Shown in pieces: positions 18,279 to 26,019 of a stretch of DNA of 64,000 nt; position 1 is the first letter of the stretch; every line of letters starts with the position of its first letter. The notes below the pieces were generated by a model. That model had not been told where the DNA came from. It searched no databases and saw nothing but the letters and a program-made list of their open reading frames with translations. This stretch comes from an uncultured Rhizobium sp. (lineage in GTDB: Bacteria > Pseudomonadota > Alphaproteobacteria > Rhizobiales > Rhizobiaceae): assembly GCA_945952415.1 (NCBI GenBank), contig CAMFIF010000004.1, positions 186,001 to 250,000 of the forward strand, read 5' to 3'. A program made the translations under genes and the position numbers.

Positions 18279-19562
18279 ATGGCGCTTGGTTTCATCAAGA
18301 AGATCTTCACCTTCGGCAAGGACGAGCCCGCAACCGCAGCGGTGGAAGCGCTTCCCGATGCTAGCGAGGAGGCCGTCAATCTTGAATCGGTAGCGGAAGA
18401 GGCAGAGGCTGCCAGTGCGCCCGAAACGGCGGTCGAGGACGTCCCCGCTCCGCTTGAAGAGGAGCCGCCGGAAGAGGTGATCGAGGCCGGGATTCGTGCC
18501 GAGGCGCAGGACGACATCGCGGAAATCCTTGAGGCGTCCGCCGACGAGGAGAAGCCCGAAGTCCAGCCGCAATTGCCGAAGGGTTTCGCGCTGGAGGATA
18601 TGGAAGAAAAGCCTGTCGAGCCGGAAGCCTCGCTGCCGAAGCTCTCCTGGTTCCAGCGCCTGCGGGAAGGCCTTTCCCGCACCTCCCAGCAGCTGACCGG
18701 ACAGATTGCTGCCCTCTTCACGAAGCGGAAGCTCGACGAGGACACGCTGGAGGAGCTGGAAGAGCTTCTCATCCAGTCCGATCTCGGCGTGGAAACGGCG
18801 ATGCGCATCACCGGCGCGCTCTCTTCCGAACGCTACGGCAAGGATGTGACGGGCGAAGACGTCACGCGTATCATGGCGGCCGAGATCGGCAAGGTGCTGG
18901 CACCGGTCGCCAAGCCTCTTAAACTCGATCTTTCGCACAAGCCGCATGTGATCCTCGTCGTCGGCGTCAACGGCACCGGCAAGACGACCACCATAGGCAA
19001 GCTTGCGGCCAAGCTTTCGGGCGCGGGGCTGAAGGTGACGCTGGCCGCGGGCGATACGTTCCGCGCGGCCGCGATCGAGCAGCTGAAGATCTGGGCGGAG
19101 CGCACGGGCTCCGATTTCATCGGCACCAAACTTGGAGCGGATGCCGCAGGCCTTGCCTTCGATGCCTTCCAGCAGGCCAAGGCGAAGAAGAGCGATGTGC
19201 TGATCATCGACACCGCCGGCCGGCTGCAGAACAAGACCGAGCTTATGGCCGAGCTTGAAAAGATCGTCCGCGTACTGGGCAAGCTCGATCCCGATGCGCC
19301 CCATACCGTGCTTCAGACGCTCGATGCCACGACCGGCCAGAACGCCATGAACCAGGTGGAAATCTTCCGCAACGTGGCTGGCGTGAGCGGCCTGATCATG
19401 ACCAAGCTCGATGGCACGGCCCGGGGCGGCATCCTCGTGTCCATTGCGGCCAAGCACAAGCTGCCCGTCTATTTCATCGGCGTCGGCGAGGGGATCGACG
19501 ATCTCGAACCCTTCGAGGCGGATGATTTCGCACGTGCCATTGCGGGGATCGCGCAATCGTGA
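18279..19562 (+). CDS. ftsY: Signal recognition particle receptor FtsY
   Basis: FtsY is the membrane-associated GTPase that receives Ffh-ribosome complexes. It has an acidic, Glu/Ala-rich N-terminal A domain (residues ~10-120), then the N domain (~125-205) and G domain with P-loop GVNGTGKT from residue 229, followed by DTAGRLQN and TKLDGTARGG. Length is 427 residues. It is 21 bp downstream of mtaB. In many Rhizobiaceae ispZ follows directly; here a copper module intervenes. Confidence 0.96.
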   Translation: MALGFIKKIFTFGKDEPATAAVEALPDASEEAVNLESVAEEAEAASAPETAVEDVPAPLEEEPPEEVIEAGIRAEAQDDIAEILEASADEEKPEVQPQLPKGFALEDMEEKPVEPEASLPKLSWFQRLREGLSRTSQQLTGQIAALFTKRKLDEDTLEELEELLIQSDLGVETAMRITGALSSERYGKDVTGEDVTRIMAAEIGKVLAPVAKPLKLDLSHKPHVILVVGVNGTGKTTTIGKLAAKLSGAGLKVTLAAGDTFRAAAIEQLKIWAERTGSDFIGTKLGADAAGLAFDAFQQAKAKKSDVLIIDTAGRLQNKTELMAELEKIVRVLGKLDPDAPHTVLQTLDATTGQNAMNQVEIFRNVAGVSGLIMTKLDGTARGGILVSIAAKHKLPVYFIGVGEGIDDLEPFEADDFARAIAGIAQS

Positions 19563-19638
19563 CCGTTACGCGTTTTCGCCGCATGGACAAGCGGGGACGC
19601 CTCCGTCAGGATCGGGTATCAATTGGGATTATCCTCAG

Positions 19639-20007
19639 GTGAAAAGCAGGTTTCTGACCGTTTTCCTGTTTCTGGCAAGCCTCCTCTGGGGCGGGGCTTC
19701 GCTCGCCCTTGCTGCATCGGAGGAACCCTGCCCGAGCCACCTGACTAGCGCTATCAGCGTCTCACTCCACGTCGGTATGCAGCATGAAGCCTCGCCTGTG
19801 CTTCCCGCCAAACATCATGGCCCGATGACGCCGGATTGCTGTACCGGGTTTGGAGGCTGCCGAATGCTGACCTGTCAGCAGGCGGTTGCCATTCTGCCGG
19901 TTTCGCCGGAGCCATCCGTGCCAGCTGTGATCCACGGTTTGCCGATCGAGAGCGCCCGGCTTGACGGGCGAAACGTGCCGCCCGTGCTCGGACCACCCCG
20001 AACCTGA
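19639..20007 (+). CDS. Small exported Cys/His/Met-rich protein, probably copper-related
   Basis: The 122-residue product starts at a GTG (19639). Residues 1-25 form a clear signal peptide (MKSRFLTVFLF...SLALA). The mature part contains five cysteines, including the cluster DCCTGFGGCRMLTC, with nearby QHEASPVLPAKHHGPM. Such small thiol/His/Met-rich proteins often sit beside multicopper oxidases and copper efflux genes (DUF2946 or CopL-like groups), but I cannot assign a family. It lies 59 bp upstream of a multicopper oxidase on the same strand. The ribosome binding site is weak, so the exact start is uncertain. Confidence 0.65.
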   Translation: MKSRFLTVFLFLASLLWGGASLALAASEEPCPSHLTSAISVSLHVGMQHEASPVLPAKHHGPMTPDCCTGFGGCRMLTCQQAVAILPVSPEPSVPAVIHGLPIESARLDGRNVPPVLGPPRT

Positions 20008-20066
20008 TCCTTTGCGACCTCAGCCCGCCTTCCGGCGGATCGACCCGTTACGCAAGGAACACCCCA

Positions 20067-21548
20067 ATGAAACGCAGAACCTTACTCAAGGCCGGCCTTG
20101 CCGGCTCGTTCGCCTCCCTGTGGCCGGTCCGGCCCCTCCTGGCGGCAAATCCGTCACCCGTGGCGCTCAGGGCCACCACCCGTAACATCGAGGTAAACGG
20201 CAGGGCCGCCACCGTCTTTGGCCTGACCGGCCCGGATGGCCGGCCCGGGCTGGTGCTCGACCAGGAGCAAGGCTTCCGGGTGGAGCTGACCAACGCTCTC
20301 TCGGAAGAGACCCTCATTCACTGGCACGGACTGACACCGCCCTGGGAGCAGGACGGGGTACCCGATGTGCCGAAACCGATGCTGCAAAACGGCGAAAGCC
20401 GGCTTTACGCGTTTCCCCTGGCCTCTGCCGGAACGAACTGGATGCACGCCCATACGCTCCAGGAGCAGAACCTGCTTGCGGCACCGCTCATCGTCCGTTC
20501 TGCGGAAGACCGGAAGAGGGACGAGCAGGAGGTGGTGCTTTTCCTGCACGACTTCAGCTTCCGGCCGCCTGAAGAGTTGCTTGCCGATCTCTCCAGCGGG
20601 ATGGGGCATGGTTCCATGAAAGAGGGCGGCATGGAGCACGGGGCCATGAACCATGGCGCGATGGATGCAGGGGCCATGGACCATTCCTCCATGGATCACG
20701 GCGCCATGTCCGGCATGCAGTCCATGGAAGAGCAGATGGCCATGCCGATCGACCTCAACGACATCGACTATGACGCCTATCTCGCCAATGATCGTACGCT
20801 TGACGACCCGGATGTCGTAACTGTGGAGAAGGGCGGCCGGGTCCGTCTCCGCGTCGTCAATGCCGCCACATCCACGGCCTTCACGCTCGATCTCGGGACG
20901 CTCCAAGGCGAACTGATCGCTGTCGACGGGCAGCCCGTTCAGCCGCGCAAGGTTCGGCAGGTTCCGCTGACCATGGCGCAGCGTGCCGACATAAGGCTTA
21001 GCATTCCTTCAGAAGGCGGGAGCTTCCCGGTCCTCGCGCTCCGCGAGGGAACAGGCCACAGGACGGGTCTTGTCCTCGCCACTGCCGGCGCGGCCGTAAC
21101 CCGCCTGTCGGTACGGGACGAAAATCTCACCGGTCCGGTGCTTGATCTTGCCTTCGAAAGCGGTCTTGCCGCGGCGCAACCGCTTGCGGCACGCAGGCCC
21201 GACAGGACCTATGAGGTCGGTCTCGTCGGCAACATGATGACCTATCGCTGGGGGCTCGAAGGGGCGGAAAGGCTGGTCGCGGCGAAGGGGGAGCGGATCG
21301 AGATCACGCTCGTCAACCGGTCGATGATGGCCCATCCGATGCATCTTCATGGCCATCATTTCCAGGTGGTTGCTGTCAATGGCCAGCGTTTTTCCGGCGC
21401 CGTTCGCGATACGCTCATCCTGCCGCCAATGCAGTCGGCGACCATCGCCTTCGATGCGGGCAATCCCGGCAAGTGGGCTTTCCACTGCCATCATCTCTAT
21501 CACATGGTCTCGGGCATGATGGCCTTCGTGACCTATGAAGGTTACTGA
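20067..21548 (+). CDS. Tat-exported multicopper oxidase (CopA/CueO type)
   Basis: This periplasmic oxidase probably oxidises Cu(I) to Cu(II) for copper tolerance. Residues 1-27 carry a twin-arginine signal (KRRTLLKAG). Copper ligands are visible: HWHG (85-88), HAH (127-129), HPMHLHGHH from His423, and the blue-copper HCH cluster at 473-475 with His479 and axial Met484. Residues ~179-226 form a Met/His-rich insertion with repeats such as MNHGAM and MDHSSM, as in Cu(I)-binding loops. AAGGA precedes the start. It probably forms a two-gene unit with the small upstream protein. Confidence 0.93.
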   Translation: MKRRTLLKAGLAGSFASLWPVRPLLAANPSPVALRATTRNIEVNGRAATVFGLTGPDGRPGLVLDQEQGFRVELTNALSEETLIHWHGLTPPWEQDGVPDVPKPMLQNGESRLYAFPLASAGTNWMHAHTLQEQNLLAAPLIVRSAEDRKRDEQEVVLFLHDFSFRPPEELLADLSSGMGHGSMKEGGMEHGAMNHGAMDAGAMDHSSMDHGAMSGMQSMEEQMAMPIDLNDIDYDAYLANDRTLDDPDVVTVEKGGRVRLRVVNAATSTAFTLDLGTLQGELIAVDGQPVQPRKVRQVPLTMAQRADIRLSIPSEGGSFPVLALREGTGHRTGLVLATAGAAVTRLSVRDENLTGPVLDLAFESGLAAAQPLAARRPDRTYEVGLVGNMMTYRWGLEGAERLVAAKGERIEITLVNRSMMAHPMHLHGHHFQVVAVNGQRFSGAVRDTLILPPMQSATIAFDAGNPGKWAFHCHHLYHMVSGMMAFVTYEGY

Positions 21549-21631
21549 CGGCACACGGCCGGCCTTGTGAGAGAGGGCCGAACTGTGCCATCTAGGCGTC
21601 GCGCCACAGGGGCGCGGCGCTGGCAGGACTA

Positions 21632-22291
21632 ATGATGCACCAAGACAATTCCCCGAAGGGCACCGATCCCGTATCCGACAGCCTGCCGCCGAAGGAAGCG
21701 CCGGGAACGAAGCTGCTGCTCGAACTCGGCCCCCTGCTGATCTTCTTCTTCACCAATCTCCGGGGTGCGTGGCTGATCGAGCGCTTTCCGGCGCTTGGGC
21801 AGCTGGGCGGACCGCTGTTCGTCGCATCTGCCGCCTTCATGGTGGCCACGGTGATCTCGCTCACGGTGTCGAAGCTCGTCTACCGGCACCTGCCGCTGAT
21901 GCCGCTGGTTTCGGGGGCGATCGTCATCGTCTTCGGCGCGCTTGGGCTCTATCTGCAGAACGAAGTCTTCTTCAAGATGAAGGGCACGATCATCAACACG
22001 CTCTTCGGCGTGGCCCTGCTTGGAGGTCTCCTCTTCGGCAAGTCGTTGCTCGGGCACGTCTTCAACTCCGCCTTCCAGCTGGATGACGAAGGCTGGAAGA
22101 AGCTTACCCTTCGCTGGGGCCTTTTCTTTCTGTTTCTCGCGGTTCTCAACGAGGTCGTGTGGCGGAATTTCAGCGACGACACCTGGGTCGCCTTCAAGGT
22201 CTGGGGTACCATGCCCATCACCATTCTCTTCACGCTGTCGCAGATGCCGCTGATCCTCAAGCACAGTCTCGAAGGCAGGGACGAGGCATGA
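21632..22291 (+). CDS. ispZ: Inner membrane-spanning protein YciB / septation protein A
   Basis: This is a five- to six-span inner-membrane protein of the YciB/IspZ family, implicated in cell envelope and septum integrity. Visible family segments are [30 protein letters not shown] and [21 protein letters not shown]. Two adjacent ATGs (21632, 21635) are possible starts after AGGACTA; the second has better spacing. Its stop overlaps the DUF2585 start by 4 bp. Confidence 0.93.
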   Translation: MMHQDNSPKGTDPVSDSLPPKEAPGTKLLLELGPLLIFFFTNLRGAWLIERFPALGQLGGPLFVASAAFMVATVISLTVSKLVYRHLPLMPLVSGAIVIVFGALGLYLQNEVFFKMKGTIINTLFGVALLGGLLFGKSLLGHVFNSAFQLDDEGWKKLTLRWGLFFLFLAVLNEVVWRNFSDDTWVAFKVWGTMPITILFTLSQMPLILKHSLEGRDEA

Positions 22292-22869
22292 GCGCGGCGC
22301 CTTCGCAGGCAAGGCGGGTGTTTCCCTTCGCCGGTCTCCTGCTTCTGGCGCTTGCCGTGCAGGTGGCGATGGAGCGCTTTTTTGGCCGGCTATGGATCTG
22401 TGCCTGCGGGGAGGTGAAGCTTTTCGAAGCATCCGTGCATTCGGAAGGCAATTCCCAGCATATTGCCGACTGGTATAGCCCCAGCCATGTGGAACATGGC
22501 TTCCTGTTTTATGGTCTTGCCTGGCTGTTGCTCCGCCGCTTTCCGAAATGGGTCTGGCTGGCCGCGGCGCTGGTGCTCGAAAGCGCCTGGGAGGTGCTTG
22601 AGAATACGCCGCTGATCATCGATCGCTATCGTTCTGCGACGATTTCCTACCATTATTATGGCGATAGCATCCTGAATTCGGCGATGGACACGCTGATGAT
22701 GACCTTGGGCTTCTGGCTCGCCGCGCGGATGCCGGTGCGGCTCACCATCGGGCTGGCGCTCTTTGCGGAGCTGCTGACGCTCTATCTGATCCGGGACAAT
22801 CTGACGCTGAACATCATCATGCTGATTCATCCGATCGAGGCGATCAAGACCTGGCAGGCTGCCCTTTAG
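22288..22869 (+). CDS. DUF2585 family membrane protein (UPF0314)
   Basis: This 193-residue protein of unknown function has about five hydrophobic segments and the family features [34 protein letters not shown] and [19 protein letters not shown], with the His-rich [13 protein letters not shown] loop. The start ATG overlaps the ispZ stop (ATGA), so the two are translationally coupled. It is convergent with ccmG, with only 1 bp between them. Confidence 0.9.
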   Translation: MSAAPSQARRVFPFAGLLLLALAVQVAMERFFGRLWICACGEVKLFEASVHSEGNSQHIADWYSPSHVEHGFLFYGLAWLLLRRFPKWVWLAAALVLESAWEVLENTPLIIDRYRSATISYHYYGDSILNSAMDTLMMTLGFWLAARMPVRLTIGLALFAELLTLYLIRDNLTLNIIMLIHPIEAIKTWQAAL

Positions 22870-22870
22870 A

Positions 22871-23476
22871 TCAGGAGCCCTGCTTCTTCAGCGCCGCTTC
22901 CACCGCCGGATAGAATCCCTCCGCCAGGCTCTTCTGATCGAAGGGGCCGACGCGCTTGTAGAGGATCGTGCCATCCGGGCCGACCAGATAGGTTTCCGGA
23001 ATGCCGTAGACGCCCCAGTCGATTGCGGCTGCCCCCTTCGGATCGACGCCGATTGCGGCATAAGGGGTGCCGAGTTCCTTCAGAAAGGCGAGTGCTCCTT
23101 CCGTCTTGTCCTTGTAATTGATGCCGACGATGTTCAGCCGCTTGTCCTTCGAAAGTTCGAGAAGGATCGGATGTTCCTCGCGGCAGGGGATGCACCAGGA
23201 CGCAAAGACATTCACCACCGTCAGCTTGCCCGCGATTGCCGAATCGGTCAGGGCTGGCACGCCCGATCCTTCCAGCGGCGCGAGCGCAAGGCTCGGCGCA
23301 CGGGTTCCGATCAGCGCGGAGGGAATTTCGGATATGTCCTTGCCGTTCACATCCTGCTCGTAAAGGATCTTCGCGGCACCGGCGGCAATCGCGCCGAAGA
23401 CGAGAAGCGGAATGAGGGCGATGAGCAGACGGCCCTTGCCCGCGGGTTTGCCGGTTTCGGGAAGAGGGGTGGTCAT
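22871..23476 (-). CDS. ccmG: Thiol:disulfide interchange protein CcmG/DsbE
   Basis: CcmG is a membrane-tethered periplasmic thioredoxin that reduces apocytochrome c before heme attachment. It has an N-terminal anchor (residues ~16-38), the active site WCIPC with Cys95 and Cys98, and the typical IGINYKDK and cis-Pro YGIPETYL segments. Length is 201 residues. Its ATG overlaps the ccmD stop by 4 bp. It is the last gene of the ccmABCDG operon here. Confidence 0.95.
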   Translation of the reverse strand: MTTPLPETGKPAGKGRLLIALIPLLVFGAIAAGAAKILYEQDVNGKDISEIPSALIGTRAPSLALAPLEGSGVPALTDSAIAGKLTVVNVFASWCIPCREEHPILLELSKDKRLNIVGINYKDKTEGALAFLKELGTPYAAIGVDPKGAAAIDWGVYGIPETYLVGPDGTILYKRVGPFDQKSLAEGFYPAVEAALKKQGS

Positions 23477-23649
23477 GGCTGGCCTTTCTCTTCCTGGTGG
23501 GCAGCGGAGCGACGGCGAATGCCGGCCGCTTCCAGTTCCTTCAGTGCCCTTTGCTGGGCTTTTCCATCCAGATAGGTCCAGAGCGTCAGCGCCAGGACCA
23601 CCAGAACGGCTGCGGCATAGGAGAGGTTGACGTAGAAGGCATGGGACAT
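23473..23649 (-). CDS. ccmD: Heme exporter protein CcmD
   Basis: CcmD is a small membrane protein that helps release holo-CcmE from CcmABC. The 58-residue ORF has one transmembrane helix (residues ~9-26, YAAAVLVVLALTLWTYL) with the family Tyr/Trp pattern, followed by a basic cytoplasmic tail (KAQQRALKELEAAGIRRR). It lies 3 bp after ccmC and overlaps ccmG by 4 bp. Confidence 0.92.
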   Translation of the reverse strand: MSHAFYVNLSYAAAVLVVLALTLWTYLDGKAQQRALKELEAAGIRRRSAAHQEEKGQP

Positions 23650-23652
23650 GGC

Positions 23653-24414
23653 TCAGGCCTCCCGGTTTGCCATGCGCGCCGCAAGCCGCCGCTGGGCCGA
23701 GACACGCCGGCGCCAGATCTCGTTGCGGATCGCAAGGAAATGCAGCGTGAAGAAAAGCAGCGTGAAGGCTGCGGCCATGACGAGCAGCGGCCGCAGGAAT
23801 TCCGGATCGATGGCAGAACCGCCCATGCGCATGACGCTTGCCGGCTGGTGCAGCGTGTTCCACCATTCCACGGAAAACTTGATGATCGGGATGTTGACGA
23901 AGCCGATCAGGATCAGCACGGCAGAAACGCGGGCCGCCCGGGCGGGATCGTCAAAGGCGCGCATCAGGGCAATCAGCCCCAGATACATCAGAAAGAGGAC
24001 GAAGACCGAGGTCAGCCGGGCATCCCATTCCCACCAGGTGCCCCACATGGGCTTGCCCCACAACGACCCCGTGATCAGCGCCAGAAAGGTGAAGCCGGCA
24101 CCGAGGGGCGCGGCGGCCTTGGCGGAGACATCGGCCAGCGGATGGCGCCAGACGAGCGTACCGAGCGCGGAAGCCGCCATGATCGAATAGCACATCATCG
24201 ACAGCCAGGCAGCCGGCACATGCACATACATGATGCGCACCGTCTCGCCCTGCTGGTAATCCCCTTCCGTGGTGAAGGAGAGGTAGAGCCCGACGGCAAA
24301 CAGCAGCGCCGTGGCGACGGCAAGGAAGGGCACGATGCGGGCCGTCAATCCGAGGAAGACCGTCGGATTCGCGAGATCGCTGAACTTCTTGATGGCAGGA
24401 ATGGGTTCGCTCAT
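23653..24414 (-). CDS. ccmC: Heme exporter/ligand protein CcmC
   Basis: CcmC presents heme to CcmE in the periplasm. It has six transmembrane segments and the diagnostic tryptophan-rich periplasmic motif WGTWWEWDARLTS, with flanking conserved histidines in MYVHVPAAWLS and EWWNTLHQP. Length is 253 residues. The start at 24414 follows AAGGAAAGGC. A 46-bp gap before it contains a perfect FNR/FixK-type palindrome. Confidence 0.96.
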   Translation of the reverse strand: MSEPIPAIKKFSDLANPTVFLGLTARIVPFLAVATALLFAVGLYLSFTTEGDYQQGETVRIMYVHVPAAWLSMMCYSIMAASALGTLVWRHPLADVSAKAAAPLGAGFTFLALITGSLWGKPMWGTWWEWDARLTSVFVLFLMYLGLIALMRAFDDPARAARVSAVLILIGFVNIPIIKFSVEWWNTLHQPASVMRMGGSAIDPEFLRPLLVMAAAFTLLFFTLHFLAIRNEIWRRRVSAQRRLAARMANREA

Positions 24415-24450
24415 GGGCCTTTCCTTATCGCGAAGCCGGGGCCGCTGCAA

Positions 24451-24464
24451 TTGATCAAGATCAA
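24451..24464. promoter_or_regulatory. Perfect FNR/FixK-type box at the ccmB/ccmC junction
   Basis: TTGAT-CAAG-ATCAA matches the FNR/FixK/FnrN consensus TTGAT-N4-ATCAA exactly. It overlaps the ccmB stop codon and its centre lies about 43 bases before the ccmC ATG. A class II promoter there would start transcription at the ATG, leaving out the ribosome binding site, so its role is uncertain. Confidence 0.45.
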
Positions 24465-25120
24465 TCTGAATTGCCGCGCAGGGCGAAGGCTGCCCCCAGC
24501 GGGCCGATAACCGCAAAGAACAGCGTAATTGCGGCGAGAAAGGCGAAGGGCGGCAGGAAGGGGGCGGGATCTTCCACCGCCGCATAGGAAGCGCTGACGC
24601 CAAAGATCAGCACCGGCACGGTGAGCGGCAGAATGAGGATCGAGACCAGCAGGCCACCGCGGGGAAGCGTGACCGCGACCGCGGCTCCGGCCGCACCGAT
24701 AAAGGTGATCGCCGGCGATCCGACGAGCAGGGTCAGCATCACCGCGCCGATTGCCACCTCGTTCATGTTCATGAAAAGGCCGAGGAGCGGCGAGGCCAGC
24801 ACCAGCGGCAGGCCGGTTGCCGTCCAGTGGGCGAGGCATTTGACGAGGACCGTCAGAACGAGCGGCGTTTCCTGCATCAGCATCAGGTCGAGGGAGCCAT
24901 CATCGCGCTCAGCCTGGAACAGGCGATCGAGCCCGAGCAGCGAGGCGAGCAGCGCCCCGATCCAGACGATGGCCGGGCCGATGCGGGAAAGCAGGTTGAG
25001 ATCGGGGCCGACACCGAAGGGCACAACGGCCACAACCGTGGTGAAGAAGAGAACGCCGATCAGTGCGCCACCGCCGGCGCGCACGGACAGCTTCATGTCC
25101 CGGAGGAAGAGCGACATCAT
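24461..25120 (-). CDS. ccmB: Heme exporter permease CcmB
   Basis: CcmB is the membrane subunit of the CcmAB ATPase that releases holo-CcmE from CcmC. The 219 residues have about six transmembrane helices and the family start FLRDMKLSVRAGGGALIGVLFF and the DDGSLDLMLMQETPL cytoplasmic loop. Its first ATG overlaps the ccmA stop by 4 bp. Confidence 0.95.
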   Translation of the reverse strand: MMSLFLRDMKLSVRAGGGALIGVLFFTTVVAVVPFGVGPDLNLLSRIGPAIVWIGALLASLLGLDRLFQAERDDGSLDLMLMQETPLVLTVLVKCLAHWTATGLPLVLASPLLGLFMNMNEVAIGAVMLTLLVGSPAITFIGAAGAAVAVTLPRGGLLVSILILPLTVPVLIFGVSASYAAVEDPAPFLPPFAFLAAITLFFAVIGPLGAAFALRGNSD

Positions 25121-25761
25121 GCGGCATAATCCCCTTCGTAGCGGAAGCCCTTCATTTCCAGTTGCCGCGTTTCGGCAAGGCCAAGCGGCTGATGGGTGGC
25201 GGCAAGCACAAGGCCTCCCGCTTCCAGATGCCGGGTGACGAGGCCCGCAAACAGCCGGTCGGCCGCGAAATCGAGGGCCGCCGTCGGCTCGTCCAGAATC
25301 CAGATGGGGCGATGGGCAACGAGAAGCTTTGCCATGGCAAAGCGGCGCTGCTGTCCCGCAGACAGATAGCCGAAGGGGAGATGGGTGATGCCGGAAAGCC
25401 CGATCGCCTCTGCTGCCTCCTCGATGTCGAGCCCGCGGCCGCCCGGAAAATCGCCGAGCCAGGTCTGCCAGAAGGCGAGATTCTCGCGCACCGTCAGTTC
25501 CTGCTTCATCGCATTGCGGTGCCCGAGATAGTGGCTCGCCTCGCCAGCGCGCCGGCCTGATTCGATCCCGGCGCCGGTAAGTCTGACCCGTCCGGTCTCC
25601 GGCGAGATGAGACCGGCCACCGTGCGCAAGAGCGTCGACTTGCCGGAACCGTTGCGGCCGGTGACGACAAGCGCTTCGCCTGCGGCCAACTCAAAGGAAA
25701 GATTGGAGAAAAGCAGATCGTCACCGCGTCGGACGGAGAGATTTTCGGCAAGGAGCCGCAT
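25117..25761 (-). CDS. ccmA: Cytochrome c biogenesis ATP-binding protein CcmA
   Basis: CcmA is the ATPase of the heme-release complex. It has Walker A GRNGSGKS (residues 35-42), signature LSAGQQRR and Walker B IWILDEPTAALD. The start at 25761 is chosen because AAAGGTGG lies nine bases upstream and homologues begin MRLxAENL; an ATG at 25770 is the alternative. It leads the ccmABCDG operon and is divergent from acnA across 258 bp. Confidence 0.95.
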   Translation of the reverse strand: MRLLAENLSVRRGDDLLFSNLSFELAAGEALVVTGRNGSGKSTLLRTVAGLISPETGRVRLTGAGIESGRRAGEASHYLGHRNAMKQELTVRENLAFWQTWLGDFPGGRGLDIEEAAEAIGLSGITHLPFGYLSAGQQRRFAMAKLLVAHRPIWILDEPTAALDFAADRLFAGLVTRHLEAGGLVLAATHQPLGLAETRQLEMKGFRYEGDYAA

Positions 25762-25952
25762 GGGGTGCATCCACCTTTCGGAAACCGGAAATTTTAAAAA
25801 TCTCCAGATTGGACCTTCGTTCATCTGGCACCTATGTACGAAATTATTTATAAGGCACGCAACCACGCCAGCGGCCGGCGTGATTCTCATCCTTCCGCCG
25901 AACTTGGGGTTCTCCCTCACGTGCGGACAGCGGAAATGGTCGCACCCGCATC

Positions 25953-25966
25953 CTGATGTGCATCAA
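25953..25966. promoter_or_regulatory. FNR-like box (one mismatch) upstream of acnA
   Basis: CTGAT-GTGC-ATCAA differs from TTGAT-N4-ATCAA by one base. Its centre lies about 60 bases before the acnA GTG, a distance that fits FNR-type control with a short 5' leader. Confidence 0.3.
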
Positions 25967-26019
25967 GTGCATGGGCGTTCGCACGACTGTGTTGGCTATC
26001 AGACGAAACGGGGTCACTC

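Noticed and set aside
19563..19638. CueR-type operator upstream of the copper module
   Set aside because: I found no ACCTTGCC-type dyad. The short GGATTATCC palindrome near 19627 is too small and too close to the start to defend.
25804..25828. Operator palindrome CCAGAT-N13-ATCTGG upstream of ccmA
   Set aside because: Six-base arms with a 13-base spacer occur easily by chance and match no regulator I know.
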